This document shows, in pieces, positions 11,151 through 23,146 of a stretch of DNA of 64,000 nucleotides. The stretch's first letter is position 1, and every line of letters starts with the position of its first letter. The stretch covers positions 186,001 to 250,000 of the forward strand of contig JAGVSM010003818.1 in the NCBI GenBank assembly GCA_022494885.1. The letters run 5' to 3'. The notes under the pieces are model-generated. The model searched no databases and was not told where the DNA came from. It saw only the letters and a list, made by a program, of their open reading frames with translations. The position numbers and the translations under genes are program-made. Origin of the DNA: Micrasema longulum (lineage: Eukaryota > Arthropoda > Insecta > Trichoptera > Brachycentridae).

Positions 11151-13038
11151 ACATGTTAGAAAGCCCAATTTTACATTAGTTTTTATATGTCTATTTAAAA
11201 TTTAATACAAAATAAATAAATGCACAAGTAACCACAATTTGAGTTACAATTGAAATTGCATATTATAACACCCGCGTAGATGTTTTTAAGTAGTTTGAAA
11301 ATCTAAGTTACACAATAAAAATGAAGTTTTACGTTTTATTACTATTACAAAAAAATAAAATAAAATTTATTGAACTTAACAGCGCATTGATTAGCGACGG
11401 TACATTAATTTTTAACCACAAAAATTTGTTTTTCGTCATTAAAACACGTTTAGTTCAGTTGTATTTTAATATTTAATTAAATTTAGACAAAATATGATTT
11501 TGAATAAGCAGTCGTGATATTCTTCATGATACTCGTAACATTTAAGTATCGTTTACATGTGGACAATACGATAGATATGACGACATTGTCTTATGCCAGC
11601 TCCGTGAACAGCCTCGATCGCGCAGGACAACAGGCTTATTCTATCACAATTTCGCTTCGTAAGTTCGTTCGTTCGTCATATGAGGGTATAAGAAGAAGCA
11701 AGCTCTCCATTGAAGGAGTTACTGAGATATTTGCGAAACACTTTGAATAAAGAATTGTGAGATTTCTAATTATGCTTCACTAACTCAATGCAGAATGCTA
11801 AGTTTGCGGTGTAAAGGAGTATAATTGAAATTAGTTTTTGCAAGATTAAGAGACGGTTGTAAATTACGCTATTATTTAGGAAGGTAAGGTTTTATGTATA
11901 GTTTATTTTGGCATCAATAACTAATTTTCCGTTTTTGGTGGAGATTTCTATATAACGCATTAAAAATCAGATTTCGCCCTCTTTCCCTCTCATACGATAC
12001 GAATGAATTTACGAAACGAATTAGTAACAGAATAAGGCCACAGAACGCTGGAACAATACGAACATTTGGCTGAAGTTCACACGTGAGCGCTGCGAAAATG
12101 AATTCACGACCGCGTTTTTTACGAGTGAGTTCACGAATCATACTATTTATTTTGTGCTAATATGTATTGGGATTGTTAAAGAACGAATTAAGTAAAAGTA
12201 TTTTTTTTCTGCCTCCATTTTCGGCAGAAAAAATACGTGGGAGTAACACGCACGCGTCATAAGGTCGTGTCCGTACGCGTTCAAACTAGGACAATGCAAC
12301 CGCGCGCGGTGGTGGGGGAAATCATTGTTCCGCGGAGATAGCATGCCGTCTATCTCTGTAACAATGTCTGTCAAAGAAGTGAAACCGTTGAAATTTTTTT
12401 GTGAAATTAAAATAAAAAAATAGTTAAATTTAATCAATTATTTTTACCATGCAATAATTTAATATGGATCGCAAAAATATCAAGCGATCAAAGGCTGTAT
12501 CGCTGACAATGTTCAATAAATAAAGTAATATGAAATTATGAAGTCAATTTTTATCTGTGTATTATAAAATAATGATTTCCTTACTGCGTATTGCCAGAAT
12601 AAATAAACAATTTAGAAAAAAAAAGTATGTTAACCTAGCCGGACTGAAGGGGAATTCGAACCCCCCATAGACCGATTTTTATTCGATAACTCGAGTATTA
12701 TTAAAGCAATTTGCCCTATATTTTTAGTATTCGTGAAAAAAGAAACAGAAGCATTTTACTGTTTTTGTTTTTAAAATTTCAAATCGTTTAATATTAAAAC
12801 TAAAAAAAGACGTAATTAATACAAGGGTCAATTTCACTTTCCGTACATTAGCATTCGGCAAACTAACAAAAATGAATAAAATACACGAATGAGTAAAATA
12901 TGTGTACGTGAAAATATGAATAAATTATTGCACGATCATAAAAACTTCCAATTTTTTATTCTCGTGACGCTAAATACCAGTAGGCGCTTGGGTCATTTGG
13001 TCTTCCCGTTCGAATTATGTGCAATTTTCGGATGCTTA

Positions 13039-13167
13039 TACCCGTATGCAGAGACTAACCTTAAGGTGAGGAAAGTACATTCTATTGTCTTCACCTTCGG
13101 ATTATTATCTGCATATGAGATTAGAATGTACTTTCCTCACCTTAAGGTTTGTCTCTGCATACGGGTA
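13039..13167. repeat. near-perfect 46-bp inverted repeat with 37-bp loop
   Basis: Left arm 13039-13084 starts TACCCGTATGCAGAGACTAA. The right arm 13122-13167 is its reverse complement with a single mismatch. Nothing recognisable flanks it. It lies deep in intron 2 on the sense strand of the kinase gene, so every pre-mRNA would contain this stem. It may be a small palindromic transposon, or a hairpin RNA precursor. The 110-residue frame running across it (12889-13221) is an accident of the palindrome. Confidence 0.85.
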
Positions 13168-14779
13168 TTAGTGAGGAAAATGTTAAAATATGTTCTCTCT
13201 GTAGGTTTGTATTTAGGTTGACGCTTCTTTCTTTTATAAATGTAAATAAAATATTCATGAATCGTACGCTTGGTATGTCACAACTCTTTTCTTTGCACGT
13301 ATTGCCAAGCAAATATATTTAAAACTACCTTAGAAACTATTAACAGTTATTTGCGTAACTCACTTGACAAAAGTCGCTCATTAATAATGACCAACTATTA
13401 TTACCTCTTCTAGACTTTGTTATGATAAATCACACCAGCACATTGTGAAAAGACACTTTCCTCCTAGAAGCCATTAATAATTTTCAGTGTTTCAAAAACT
13501 TTCCAAAATGTAACAAGACTATGAACACGGGTTGTTAAAAGACTCATAACTTATATCTAATTAGTAATCCGTTGTTAAACACGAAAATAAATTACGTAAC
13601 TAATTAATCATACCATAATTTTTATAAGAATAAAAATGAGTAATGTTTCTTATTAAATCTTAATACGTATAACTCATATTTTTATTATGTTACTTAGTTT
13701 AAGCAACGCTTGTTTTATTTTTCTTTCTACCTCTGTTTTTTTGAATTTGCATATAATATTATTGTTTTACAAAAAATACGTTATTTGTCACCATATAAAT
13801 TGAAACAACTTCATTTTTTTTCTTGTTGTGAGAGTAGTTAAGACAAGAATTATTAAATGTAAATTATTTATTGTTAAAATAAACTTAATTTAATAATAAA
13901 TTTTCGGTACATTTATGTGAAATCATAGTTACATTCAGAATTGGATTTTAATTGAAATCACCAATTACTAAAGACGTGAAATTTATAGCTCTCTATTTTA
14001 GCAATACATTAAACATAAAACATGTTCAAACATTCTAAACGAGAATCGATTAGTTCATATCTTTAGCATAATAAATTCGTAAATTAATTAAAACTTTCTT
14101 TATGTTTGTATAATCAAAAAACAAATATGTTAATGTTTTTATTCGTGCCTGAATTTGCTTTGCAAAAACGTGAAGAAAAGGATTTGAAGTATTTTCCTCT
14201 GTATGTTTTCTTTTTTCAATAAAGCAACCCTGCTAAGTGTTTTCTAATTATGTTATTGTATTGAGTAAAAAATACATGTTTTTCAAAAAGAAAAGACAGA
14301 ATTTTTTCATAACTTAACTGGGGTGTCGCGGTTTATTTGTTTATCGTATATTCGGCTTAAGCCAATAACAACAGTCATATGAAGAAACATACGTACAAGA
14401 AACTGAACAAAAAGAACCTAAAACCATGTGGAAAATGTGTGCTGGTGGTTGTAGCCAATTCAATAAATATGACGGTGATCTTTTCTGAATAAAAGATCTT
14501 GATAATAGTGGATTGTATACAATTTATTTTAAAGCACAGTGCGCTCCGTGACGACCGAAGACTTCGAGAAAAAACGAAATAGAGAGAGATTATAGCCCTT
14601 GTGCTGTCTTTATATACTATGCTATTAGTACCCACCAGAGTAACAATACTCTGGTGTTGCACGCACCAAAATCAGTAAGAATTTAAATTAAGAACTTTTA
14701 TGCAAAAAACTTAACACTATGTATAAAAGACAAAAAAGTACAATAAAATAATGGTAATCAATATATTCATAAACAAGAT

Positions 14780-15280
14780 AAACATATATGACTTCGAACC
14801 AAACCATGTCAATCCATGTTTATCCTGCAATGGCGAAGAGATCCACGAAAAGCCGGAAGATCTATCCAATAATTCCAAGTTCTGTGACGAATTGACTTGT
14901 CTACGCATTCTGGACATTGGGGTATAAAAACAAAAGTTGCTATTTGAAGATTTAATATATAGCAGTTTTTGACTTCTGGTGACATACTCGTAGTTAGAAA
15001 CATGAATGGTTGCAACAGAGATGGGACATCACACATTAAGTATTTTGAATATGCAAATAAGATCCATCTCAGTTCTCCAATGAAGACAGATTAAGAGATT
15101 GCTCTATTACAAAATAGGAGTAATTATTTATTTGCAATCCGAGCAACTATGCCACTTTTCTTAGAAAACGGTATTGGACAGACTCGAGATAGACAATATG
15201 AGTCCTATAGAAAAGAGAACAAATTGAAGAAGCATATTCTAGATGGGGTCGAACTAGTAAAAAATACAAAGTTTTGATAG
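14780..15280. other. unrecognised stretch with broken reading frames on both strands
   Basis: Plus-strand fragments (for example DFEPNHVNPCLSCNGEEIHE and IRATMPLFLRKRYW) and minus-strand fragments (CPECVDKSIRHRTWNYWIDL) both look more protein-like than their surroundings. Several stops and shifts interrupt either reading. Base composition is less AT-skewed than neighbouring intron. This may be a decayed transposon gene, but I cannot name the family or decide the strand. Confidence 0.3.
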
Positions 15281-15394
15281 TACATATGAATATTTTTGAA
15301 CTCTGTCGTCATTTTATTGATAAAACCAAGAAGTTTGAGAGATTTGTTTTCAATATTATCAATGTGTTCACGATAGAACAGTTTACTACTGTAG

Positions 15395-15490
15395 TGTATT
15401 TTTGATAATTTCTTTATATTTTATTCTTTATTTTTCACCTCCTGACAAGCCTTGAAAATAAAGTCTAACCGGGTTATTCGATTATAAATA
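15395..15490 (+). mobile_element. SINE family A, 3' fragment
   Basis: Contains CACCTCCTGACAAGCCTTGA and the AACCGGGTTATT ending of the family A tail, without any tRNA-like head. It is a worn, 5'-truncated copy. Confidence 0.45.
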
Positions 15491-15718
15491 AACGGATAAA
15501 AAAATACCCTTTTCTCTGATTTTTCAACAAAAAAACATTTTCTCAGCTGTATATAAAACTAATATAATTAAACTAATGCGTATACTTCGGATAAAATTGT
15601 ATTCTACATAATATGTAAAGTAAATGCATGTCGTGGCTGACTATTTCATTTCGAAGGTAGTCATGTGCAATAAACATTTGAGTTTAATGTTAGTAAATAT
15701 TGTTATTAACCATTTACC

Positions 15719-16192
15719 GACTTTTTATGTCTACCGGTTTCGAGACGAACCCGTCTCTTCGTAATTGGTAAATATCACATACTACGAATACCGATAAAAA
15801 TATACGAAATGGATTTAGAATAATTAATTGAATTTTTGAAATCAATATGGATAGTGTGGAAAAATGTTTTCATACATAAATCCAAAAGATAAATTTAATA
15901 AAAATACGATGCTAGAAAAACGCGACGTGTTGGGTCATGGGAGTTGTGATGTCAAGATTCGTGATAATTTTCTTAACAAATTTCAATGGCCAGGAACAAA
16001 TAATCATGAATCGTGACATACTTGGGGCGTGGCCAATGGAAGAACCGTTTTGCGGGAATTCAAAATTACAAATTTAAAAATATTTTTTATGGTACTAATA
16101 ATAAGCAAAAAAAAATTTTTTTACTAAGAGAGTAGACTTTTATAACTTTAAAAATGTAAGAAAAAACGTGATATTTCCCTATTACTGAGATA
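15719..16192 (+). repeat. dispersed repeat F, copy 2, with an inverted-repeat end
   Basis: The body matches 4752-5171 closely. Its left end, 15719-15764, runs CCGACTTTTTATGTCTACCG then CGAGACGAACCCGTCTCTTC. That motif reappears inverted at the right end of copy 3 (25299-25347). This suggests that the full element has terminal inverted repeats, and that each copy has lost one of them. Confidence 0.7.
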
Positions 16193-16255
16193 TCACTAAT
16201 ATCCGTTATGTACTAAGAGTAATTGCGATAATTTTTTATTAATTTTTTTTTTAAA

Positions 16256-16443
16256 TGAAATATTTGCGTTCTTATAATTTACGCAAATATTTAATTTTAG
16301 GGCCATTTTCAACAAGTTGTAAATAACTCTATTACTAACTCTAACTATTAAAAATGGAAATCAAGTTGGGTTAGAGTGGGATTCGAACCACGGACCTTTG
16401 ATCCGTGAGTCCGAGACACTAGCCACGGGACCACAACCCGATT
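16256..16443 (-). mobile_element. SINE family B
   Basis: On minus: a tRNA-like head (GGGTTGTGGTCCCGTGGCTA, then GGTTCGAATCCCACTCTA as box B), a body with AACTTGATT and TAACTCG-like blocks, and a tail that includes GCGTAAATTATAAGAACGCA. The same layout is seen at 38385, 40232, 48549 and 53585. There is no acceptor-stem pairing, so it is not a tRNA gene. It ends 18 bp before the FB-E insertion. Confidence 0.85.
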
Positions 16444-16461
16444 ATAAATTAATCTAGTAAT

Positions 16462-16940
16462 TAACATATTACAACAGAGATGAAGAACATTTAAGAGAAG
16501 GTAATATAGAAGTCCAGGCATCTACAGGGCTTATGACCTGTCAATGGCTGGTTTAAGTGGCCACTTTACACACTGTGTAACATTCACCATTCTGCCTATA
16601 TTTGAACATCTATATTCCTTCAATTCTTTCATCTGTTGATGTTTGTGAAGTTAAAGAGCTGAAACCTTTATTTATGCGGGTGAGATTCATCTAATTGAAT
16701 TATTTCACCTACATACTAGGCAACGCCTGAAAATGTTATTTTTTCAATTTCTATACTTCTTCATGGACCAGGTAATTTATCAACAATATTTTGAGTTTGT
16801 CCAAATTTTTGTAGACAAGGACTGGATTCAACTCCCTCTAAATGTTCTTCTTCTCTGTTGTAATATGTTAATATAAACAGCTCCCCAGGGAGTTGAATCC
16901 AGTCTTTGTCTACGAAAATTTGGACAAACTCAAAATATTG
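16462..16940 (+). mobile_element. FB-E foldback element, full-length copy with 13-bp target duplication
   Basis: Flanked by the identical 13-mer TTAATCTAGTAAT at 16449-16461 and 16941-16953. The element starts TAACATATTACAACAGAG. An inverted copy of that start lies at about 16841-16872, and a further arm (TGGACAAACTC and neighbours, about 16873-16940) lies outside it, inverted relative to 16772-16830. So the 3' part alone folds into a stem of about 55 bp. There is no reading frame and no clear pol III box. The same family occurs at 31242, 35388, 56785 and, as fragments, at 32212 and 63519. Confidence 0.85.
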
Positions 16941-17410
16941 TTAATCTAGTAATATTGTTTATCCAGCAGGAAAATATTTCCTTCGGCACGGGTCATTCCA
17001 GTTAAGGAATATGAGTTTATAAAAGGTACATTTTAAATTCATAATTGAAAATAATTCATTCTATTGTATTCAAATAAACGTCACTTTGTTCCTTTTACAC
17101 GAAGGGAGAAAAAAAAAAATATACACGCGTCCAAGTAAACAGAAATTTAAAAATAAATTTATAAATTTTTGAAATGCAGCCTTTAAATGAACGACTTGGA
17201 AATACTAAAAGACTGTTAAAAATATAATTAATTAATATAATTAAAAAATGTAAATATAATATTTTGCACTTAAGATAATATCATGATGTCAGAAAATTAA
17301 ATCGAAAAAAAACATATTAATCAAGGAATCAAAACATTTGTGAATAATATTCAATAAAAAAAGCGTAATTATTTAGAAACTGCCAAGTCTAATGTAATAT
17401 TTAGAACATA

Positions 17411-17671
17411 TCATCTCTCCTTTTACGCACCTAATTGTGCATAGGGCGTTGCATTGATACACCAATCGCAGCGTATCTTGATCATTTTTTATGGTCACAT
17501 GAAGATAAGATAATCAGTCTTACGCTTCAGGTACTACTCCAAGGACTATGAAATACTCTGGTGTGAAAACACTCTTTTAAGTAACTTTTCATATCAACTA
17601 TGTCAGGAATCGAACCCGAGACCTTTTGCTTGGTAGGCAAACGCGCTGACCATTACGCTTTTGAGGCCGAT
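17411..17671 (-). mobile_element. SINE family C
   Basis: On minus: a tRNA-like head with AATGGTCAGCGCGTTTGCCT and box B (GGTTCGATTCCTGAC), a central block including ATTTCATAGTCCTTGGAGTA, and a 3' part with TACGCTGCGATTGGTGTA-type sequence ending at a GGTGCGTAAAAGG-like tail. Other copies are at 23820, 61007 and 62485. Confidence 0.85.
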
Positions 17672-18469
17672 AACACAATAGAATGAGAAATAATTTAACA
17701 TATCTTTGGTTAACATGCATTGCATTATCACTGAATCAGTGTGGTTTTGTTGAAAATGCTAATTATTTCATAAAAATGCTATTTAAAATACTATCCCTAT
17801 TGATTTATTGCTGAGGGTAGAAATAAAACTGTCTGTTTGCATTTAAATCGAATGTCAGGAATAATAAAAGGCCAGGGTTAATGACGTCATAGTTTTCTAC
17901 CCTATCTGTCCATTAGCCTAGGTAGTGAAAAAGCCTTTACTGTTATACATACAACATACAAGTCAATACGTACATAGAGTATGAGATTTAGGATATTAAT
18001 AGTTGTTGAAAGTCTTCAACTCCCACTACATGTCAGCACTAATTAAATTGAGTTCTCACGGGGACTCGCATGTGATACACAACACATTATCGTATTTATA
18101 TTATACGAAACATTTCAAGTCACGCATTCGTTACGTGACCTTTTTTAGAATTATATTTTAGGTACTCGAGTATGTAGCTAAGTCACATACGCATTGGTTA
18201 CAGACTATTTGTTTATTATTGTTCATAATCATTGTCAAATAATTATAATTGATAGCCCAGAAATTGTTAGAGGCATTTCATATCGAGTCCCTGTCCGTAG
18301 AACTCGTCAATCTATTCGACATTCCTAACTCAATGACTAATTATTTGAAAAATAGCACTCTTCGAAGAATACAGATTACCTATAATGACAGTTTTAGTGA
18401 CATCGACATATAACATTGTAAATACCATATTTTTATCAAATCTGTTAAGGACATTTTAAATTTATCTCC

Positions 18470-18715
18470 TGCTTGACTTTTAACTTTTAATTTGATTTTA
18501 AATTTTATCTTTCAATTTTAACTTTTTGATTTTAATTCTTAATTTTAACTTTAAATTTCAACTTTTAATACAAACTTTTAATTTAATTTTAATTCAAACT
18601 TTAAATTTTTATTTTAATTTTAACTTTAACTTTTACTTTTACTTTTACTTTTACTTTTGATTTTAATTTTAATTTTGACTTTTGATTTCAACTCTCAATT
18701 TAAACTTATTCATAT
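18470..18715. repeat. degenerate TTTTAACTTT-type minisatellite
   Basis: About 245 bp built of short, variable units such as TTTTAACTTT, TTTAATTTTAA and TTTTACTTTTAC. One strand has almost no G. There are five consecutive exact ACTTTT units near 18632-18658. No coding or promoter signal. Confidence 0.8.
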
Positions 18716-19734
18716 AAACATCTACTACCTGCATCTAATAAATTATTGTTGGTTGTGAATTTTTACAAAGAAATTTAAATGTTCATGGAAGCAGAGAGAG
18801 AGGGAGGAAAGTAGAGTTGGAGCCATACAATGTCTTCTCCCTTTTATGTATTTTTAATTGAATATTATAATTTTACTTTTTTAGAATTCAATAATTTTTC
18901 CCCTCTCCTCCTCCATTCATAATAAATTAGTGTGAAATCTGTAATTAGTCTTACTTTTTTTAATTGTTCTTTTGTACCTTGTTTTATATAAAGACTATAT
19001 GAATTCTCCAATAAATAAATAAATATAATTGATAGCATGTACTAAAATGAAAACAAAAACTTTTAATTGCTACCTACTGTTACGAAGCTTATATATTAGC
19101 TTTTTTATTAACATTATTACATTCATGAAAAATTCGATTTACTTTTTAATAAAGTCGTATAATTTTCTTTCAATCAATAAATAAAATATGCGTTTGTATT
19201 GCGATTTATTTATCATAATTGTTAAGTCTACTTGATTAAAGAAAATCAACTCTGAAAGCCACGTAAAAATGAGAAAACATGCATTATAAAAAAAATACGT
19301 GTTTTAAATATTTTGAATTAGAAATTTCATTTTTTTTTTTTTAAATAATATAGTACTAATAATTATACTTGCATGACTAATAATTATGCTCGACTTGACT
19401 ATGACTAATGGTTATACTTGTTGAATATTTATACTTGTATATGTTGACTCCTTATAAATAATAAAAATCATATTTAATTCTTTCGTAAAAATAACAAGTT
19501 ATAATATATTTTATAAATCTATGGCAATTTATAACAATTAAGCAGAATTGATTTTTACTGTATTTATGCTAAATTGTATAACATTGAGCGATGCCGATGG
19601 TTTGATTGCAAAAGCGTACTTTCTATAAATAATGATTTTATTTATAATATAAAATTTTTAAACAGAAGTAAATTTATATTTACGGTCTTCTGTTTAAGAG
19701 TAAAGAAGTTCTTAAGAGTTAAGAAGTTCTTGAG

Positions 19735-20030
19735 ATAATAATTGTAAATGGTGAAAACTATATTTAACAAGCTTCCTGTCGAAGTAAAGAACTCTACCAG
19801 GTTCAAGCAAAGAAGCAGACGATTTTAGAACTTCCTTATCGAAAATCGAAACTTTATGGTATTCTTTTTTAAATTTTTAGTACTTAAGTTTTTTTTTGTT
19901 CATTTGTTTTTTTATCTTTATTTTTATTTTATTAGAATTCCGCCGATAAACTTTTATTTATGATTAGTTTGGCGTTATTTAGATGTTGTTAATGCTTGTA
20001 TATAAATTTGAATAAACAAAATAAAAAAAT
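19735..20030 (+). pseudogene. CR1/Jockey-like LINE C-terminus and 3' tail
   Basis: The translation reads IFNKLPVEVKNSTRFKQRSR then a stop, then NFLIENRNFMVF. This is the usual ending of CR1/Jockey-type ORF2 proteins (WNKLP...FK..L..yL). The non-coding tail after it ends in AATAAACAAAATAAAAAAATG. One stop interrupts the frame. Upstream coding sequence is absent, so it is a 5'-truncated copy. Confidence 0.65.
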
Positions 20031-21477
20031 GAAAAAAACAACAACATATAAGTTTCTTTTCTTTTTACTAATTGATAAAATAAATAGGTTCTCTTTGCAT
20101 TTAACTGATTTGTAAAAATACACAATTTTAAACGATTAATTTGTGTTATTATTTCAGTTAAAAACTCATGAATTAATACAAAGTATCATAAATAATGAGT
20201 GTTTAAGAAATAAATTAAAGATATGAAGAGATACTTTATGATTAGAAAATATCAAAAGTAAAAAAAACGAGACATAGCATCTCAAAGTTAGAGTAGCTTC
20301 TAAATAAAAAATAAATTGCTCATTAAAAACATCGTGACACTTTTATGGAAACTGAAAATGAATAAAGTTTTGGGGAAGGATGCTGAGAGGGGGAGGGAGA
20401 CTGGTGGAAGGGGAATTGACTGCTCCAGGTGGGGATGTTACTACTTCTCAGTAATGGCGAGGTGAAAAAAGTAGTGCGCAGAGTTTTACCGAAGCTAATT
20501 ATGAACAACATAGCTTGGAGCCGCGGTTAGCAGAAAATACATAAAAGTCTTTGACATGTAGTTGTGCTTTTACTCGACGATACATAGATTTAATAGCTGC
20601 CTATTTCTACTCGACAATACATACATTGATAGTAAATATGATTCAATTCCGAATATCTGTTAGGGCTACTAGACATAACGTGCTATTTTATATAGATATT
20701 GGCGCAACAAATTATGCCATTAATTCACCTTTTTTAAGATTGCATAGCCTAGCCTACCAGATCACTTGTACTGACATTTTTCACAATAGCCAAATGAAGT
20801 TTAAAAATGCTGTTACTAAAAAATACTTTCGGCATCTAGCTACTGTTTAAATATTTATGTTCATTTTTAAACGAGAAAAAGAAATGTATAAATACAATAA
20901 ATACAAATATGTGTATGACTAGATTTTTGCAACTTTATTTTTCAAATAGGTTAATTTGAATTATTACATTTAAAAAAAGTACAATGAACTCTTGAGGTCT
21001 TAACACAAGACAGTTTGTATTTAATATAAAGGCATTGCAATAATACTAACAAATTAAGAATTAAGAATGATTTTAGCTATTTATAGTAATTTATTGCGTT
21101 ATCTTTATTTTTGTTTACCTAAGTATGTAAAGTAAAAATGTACCGCATATAGTATTGTAATATAATACAACATATTAATATCATTTTAAAAACTATGTAA
21201 CATGTATAACTACTCTGTTTTTTTATAGTTTTGTATAGAACACTGTAATGTTTAATGCATATATATTTGTATATGTTTATAAAAGGCATTTGTACCGTGT
21301 AAACTAATAAAAAAATATTTTGAAATACATTTAATAGTCGCCTCTTTTTCTCGACAATGCAAAAAGATTAAATTAATGGTTGCCTATTTTAGAAGAAAGA
21401 AAATCGATTGCAATCAATGAAATAGAATTTAGTATTTAAAAAAAACTTTTTTAAAAGGGAATAACGCCCTATGCTTC

Positions 21478-21645
21478 TTTTTTAGAGGCTTGTCAGCAGG
21501 TTGGAAAGATAAGACTTGGAAGGAAAGTTTAAAAAATGCATTACGATACTCAGACTAATTGAGAAAAATAAAAATCTTACTTTTCGTTCTTGCAACTGGC
21601 GGGAATCGAACCTACGACGCCAGTTATCCGTCCAACTAATTGTCA
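21478..21645 (-). mobile_element. SINE family A, minus strand, interrupted copy
   Basis: On minus the head includes GTTGGACGGATAACTGGCGT and box B (GGTTCGATTCCCGCCAGTTG). The left end (21480-21500) keeps the tail motif CTGACAAGCCTCTAAAA. The middle is worn. Its head is the start of the 200-bp tandem duplication described separately. Confidence 0.7.
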
Positions 21646-21990
21646 AATTGACTTTTAATATTCAATTACAGTTTTCCGGTAAGCGAGTTTTACAATAATA
21701 TTTACATGTTATGTAGGCAGGTACTTTAATTTGAAATTTTACTTTGGAGTATGCCACTCTTATTTTTCTAGACACTGCGCCTATACATTATGCAACTGGC
21801 GGGAATCGAACCTACGACGCCAGTTATCCGTCCAACTAATTGTCAAATTGACTTTTAATATTCAATTACAGTTTTCCGGTTAGCGATTTTTACAATAATA
21901 TTTACATGTTATGTAGGCAGGTACTTTAATTTGAAATTTTACTTTGGAGTATGCCACTCTTATTTTTCTAGACACTGCGCCCATACATTA
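21591..21990. repeat. 200-bp tandem duplication (two units, 3 differences)
   Basis: Units 21591-21790 and 21791-21990 abut exactly and differ at 3 of 200 positions. Each contains the box B half of a family A SINE head followed by about 150 bp of unique AT-rich sequence. The duplication is therefore recent, far younger than the SINE it copied. Confidence 0.95.
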
Positions 21991-22330
21991 TGTAAAACCC
22001 TTGTAAAATATTCTACTGGTCCATTTCAAACGGTTTGGTACTGCGCCAAAATTTAAAACAGTTTTTTAAGGAAGAAATTTATCGCAATCGTTTTACTAAT
22101 GGATAAGTAAACCAAGGTCTTATTGCAATACGAAGTCCTAGCGATGCTTTTATATAGATGCCTTGTTAATGTCTTGAATACAAATTTGTCAAGAATGTTT
22201 GAATCCAACCCCCCTTTTAAATAATTTGAAATACAAATATATTTTTACATATTTGTAAGAGAAAGTAGCCTTTATCGTACCACCGCCTAAATTGTACCAC
22301 ATCGCATATTGAGGTAATGGTTTAAATTAA

Positions 22331-22831
22331 TTACCATATTTTGATCAAATAAAAAAGTATTGTCAAAATTAGCAAACACGCTACTAATTTCATGTCGTAT
22401 ATCCGCAAAAAAGGTAAAAACTTGATACTAAATAAAGTGAAAGTTTTCATGTATTTTTTTGAGTTCTTTCGTAAAAATCCTTTGTTATGATGAGTAAAAT
22501 TTGTGGGTGCTATTATAGGTATATTTGGATTATTATGTCGGTCAAACAGCACTTTTTTTTGGTTCTCCACTGAATATTTCATTTCAATAATAATAATGGT
22601 TTTTTTTCTTTTAAATTTCTCGTTTACATTTGGTACATTTTTTATTAAATAATATATCACTTTATATGAATACAAAAAACCCACACAGGCATAGTCTGTG
22701 CGTGAGTATACCAAAACTATAATACCTACGTTATGAAATTTATTGTGTAGATGCATATACAAATATATTTTGAAAAAATCATATAAAATAAAAATTGAAT
22801 ATGTTGAAAATAAAATATTAAAATAAGACAA
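22331..22831 (-). other. 166-codon open frame of unknown origin
   Basis: One of the two longest frames in the window and the longest I cannot assign to a transposon. The product is Lys/Asn/Ile/Phe-rich with a hydrophobic C-terminus (LVACLLILTILFYLIKIW) and no domain that I recognise. A DNA segment at its middle (GGCATAGTCTGTGCGTGAGT and neighbours) has a diverged counterpart at about 47675-47710 on the same strand, so the frame overlaps a dispersed repeat. It may be a chance frame in low-GC DNA or a remnant of a transposon gene. I see no splice context linking it to the kinase. Confidence 0.25.
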
Positions 22832-22949
22832 CTTAGAAATCTTAGAAATTAAAAAAGCGATTCATAATAAGAAAACAATAATTAATAACCAAATAAACAA
22901 TATTTTTTTTTAGTCCTCTCCTGTCTTACTTCGAAAATAATGATATCAG

Positions 22950-23146
22950 ATTACCACCCGTGTAAGACAAAACCACTTGATTTATTGGGTCCACGTGTAG
23001 TATTTAGTGAACATGATAGAAATAAAATAAAAAGGAATCAATTCATTAGTTACGTAAACCTTGACAAAGAAGCTTGTTTGCTTTGAAACCGGTCGGTGAA
23101 AAATAAAAATTAGTGGTTAAAAACAAAATTGTTTTATTTATTTTAT
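22950..23146 (+). repeat. dispersed repeat H, copy 2
   Basis: Counterpart of 8745-8942. It keeps AAGACAAAACCACTTGATTT, CATTAGTTACG, AAGCTTGTTTG, AAACCGGTCGGTGAAAA and the GGTTAAAAACAAA ending before an ATTT-rich tail. Confidence 0.65.

Noticed and set aside
12147..12437. 96-codon minus frame in a CpG-richer patch
   Set aside because: No known domain and no splice context; mentioned only as a composition anomaly inside intron 2.
12640..12690. Box B-like GGTTCGAATTCCCC on minus
   Set aside because: Isolated motif with no A box, body or tail; too little to call a SINE or tRNA.
12889..13221. 110-codon plus frame
   Set aside because: It runs through the near-perfect palindrome 13039-13167 and shows no domain; the frame is explained by the inverted repeat.
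20551..20850. 99-codon plus frame
   Set aside because: No recognisable domain, AT-driven composition; a short motif with CTCGACAATACAT recurs near 21340, suggesting repeat sequence and not a gene.
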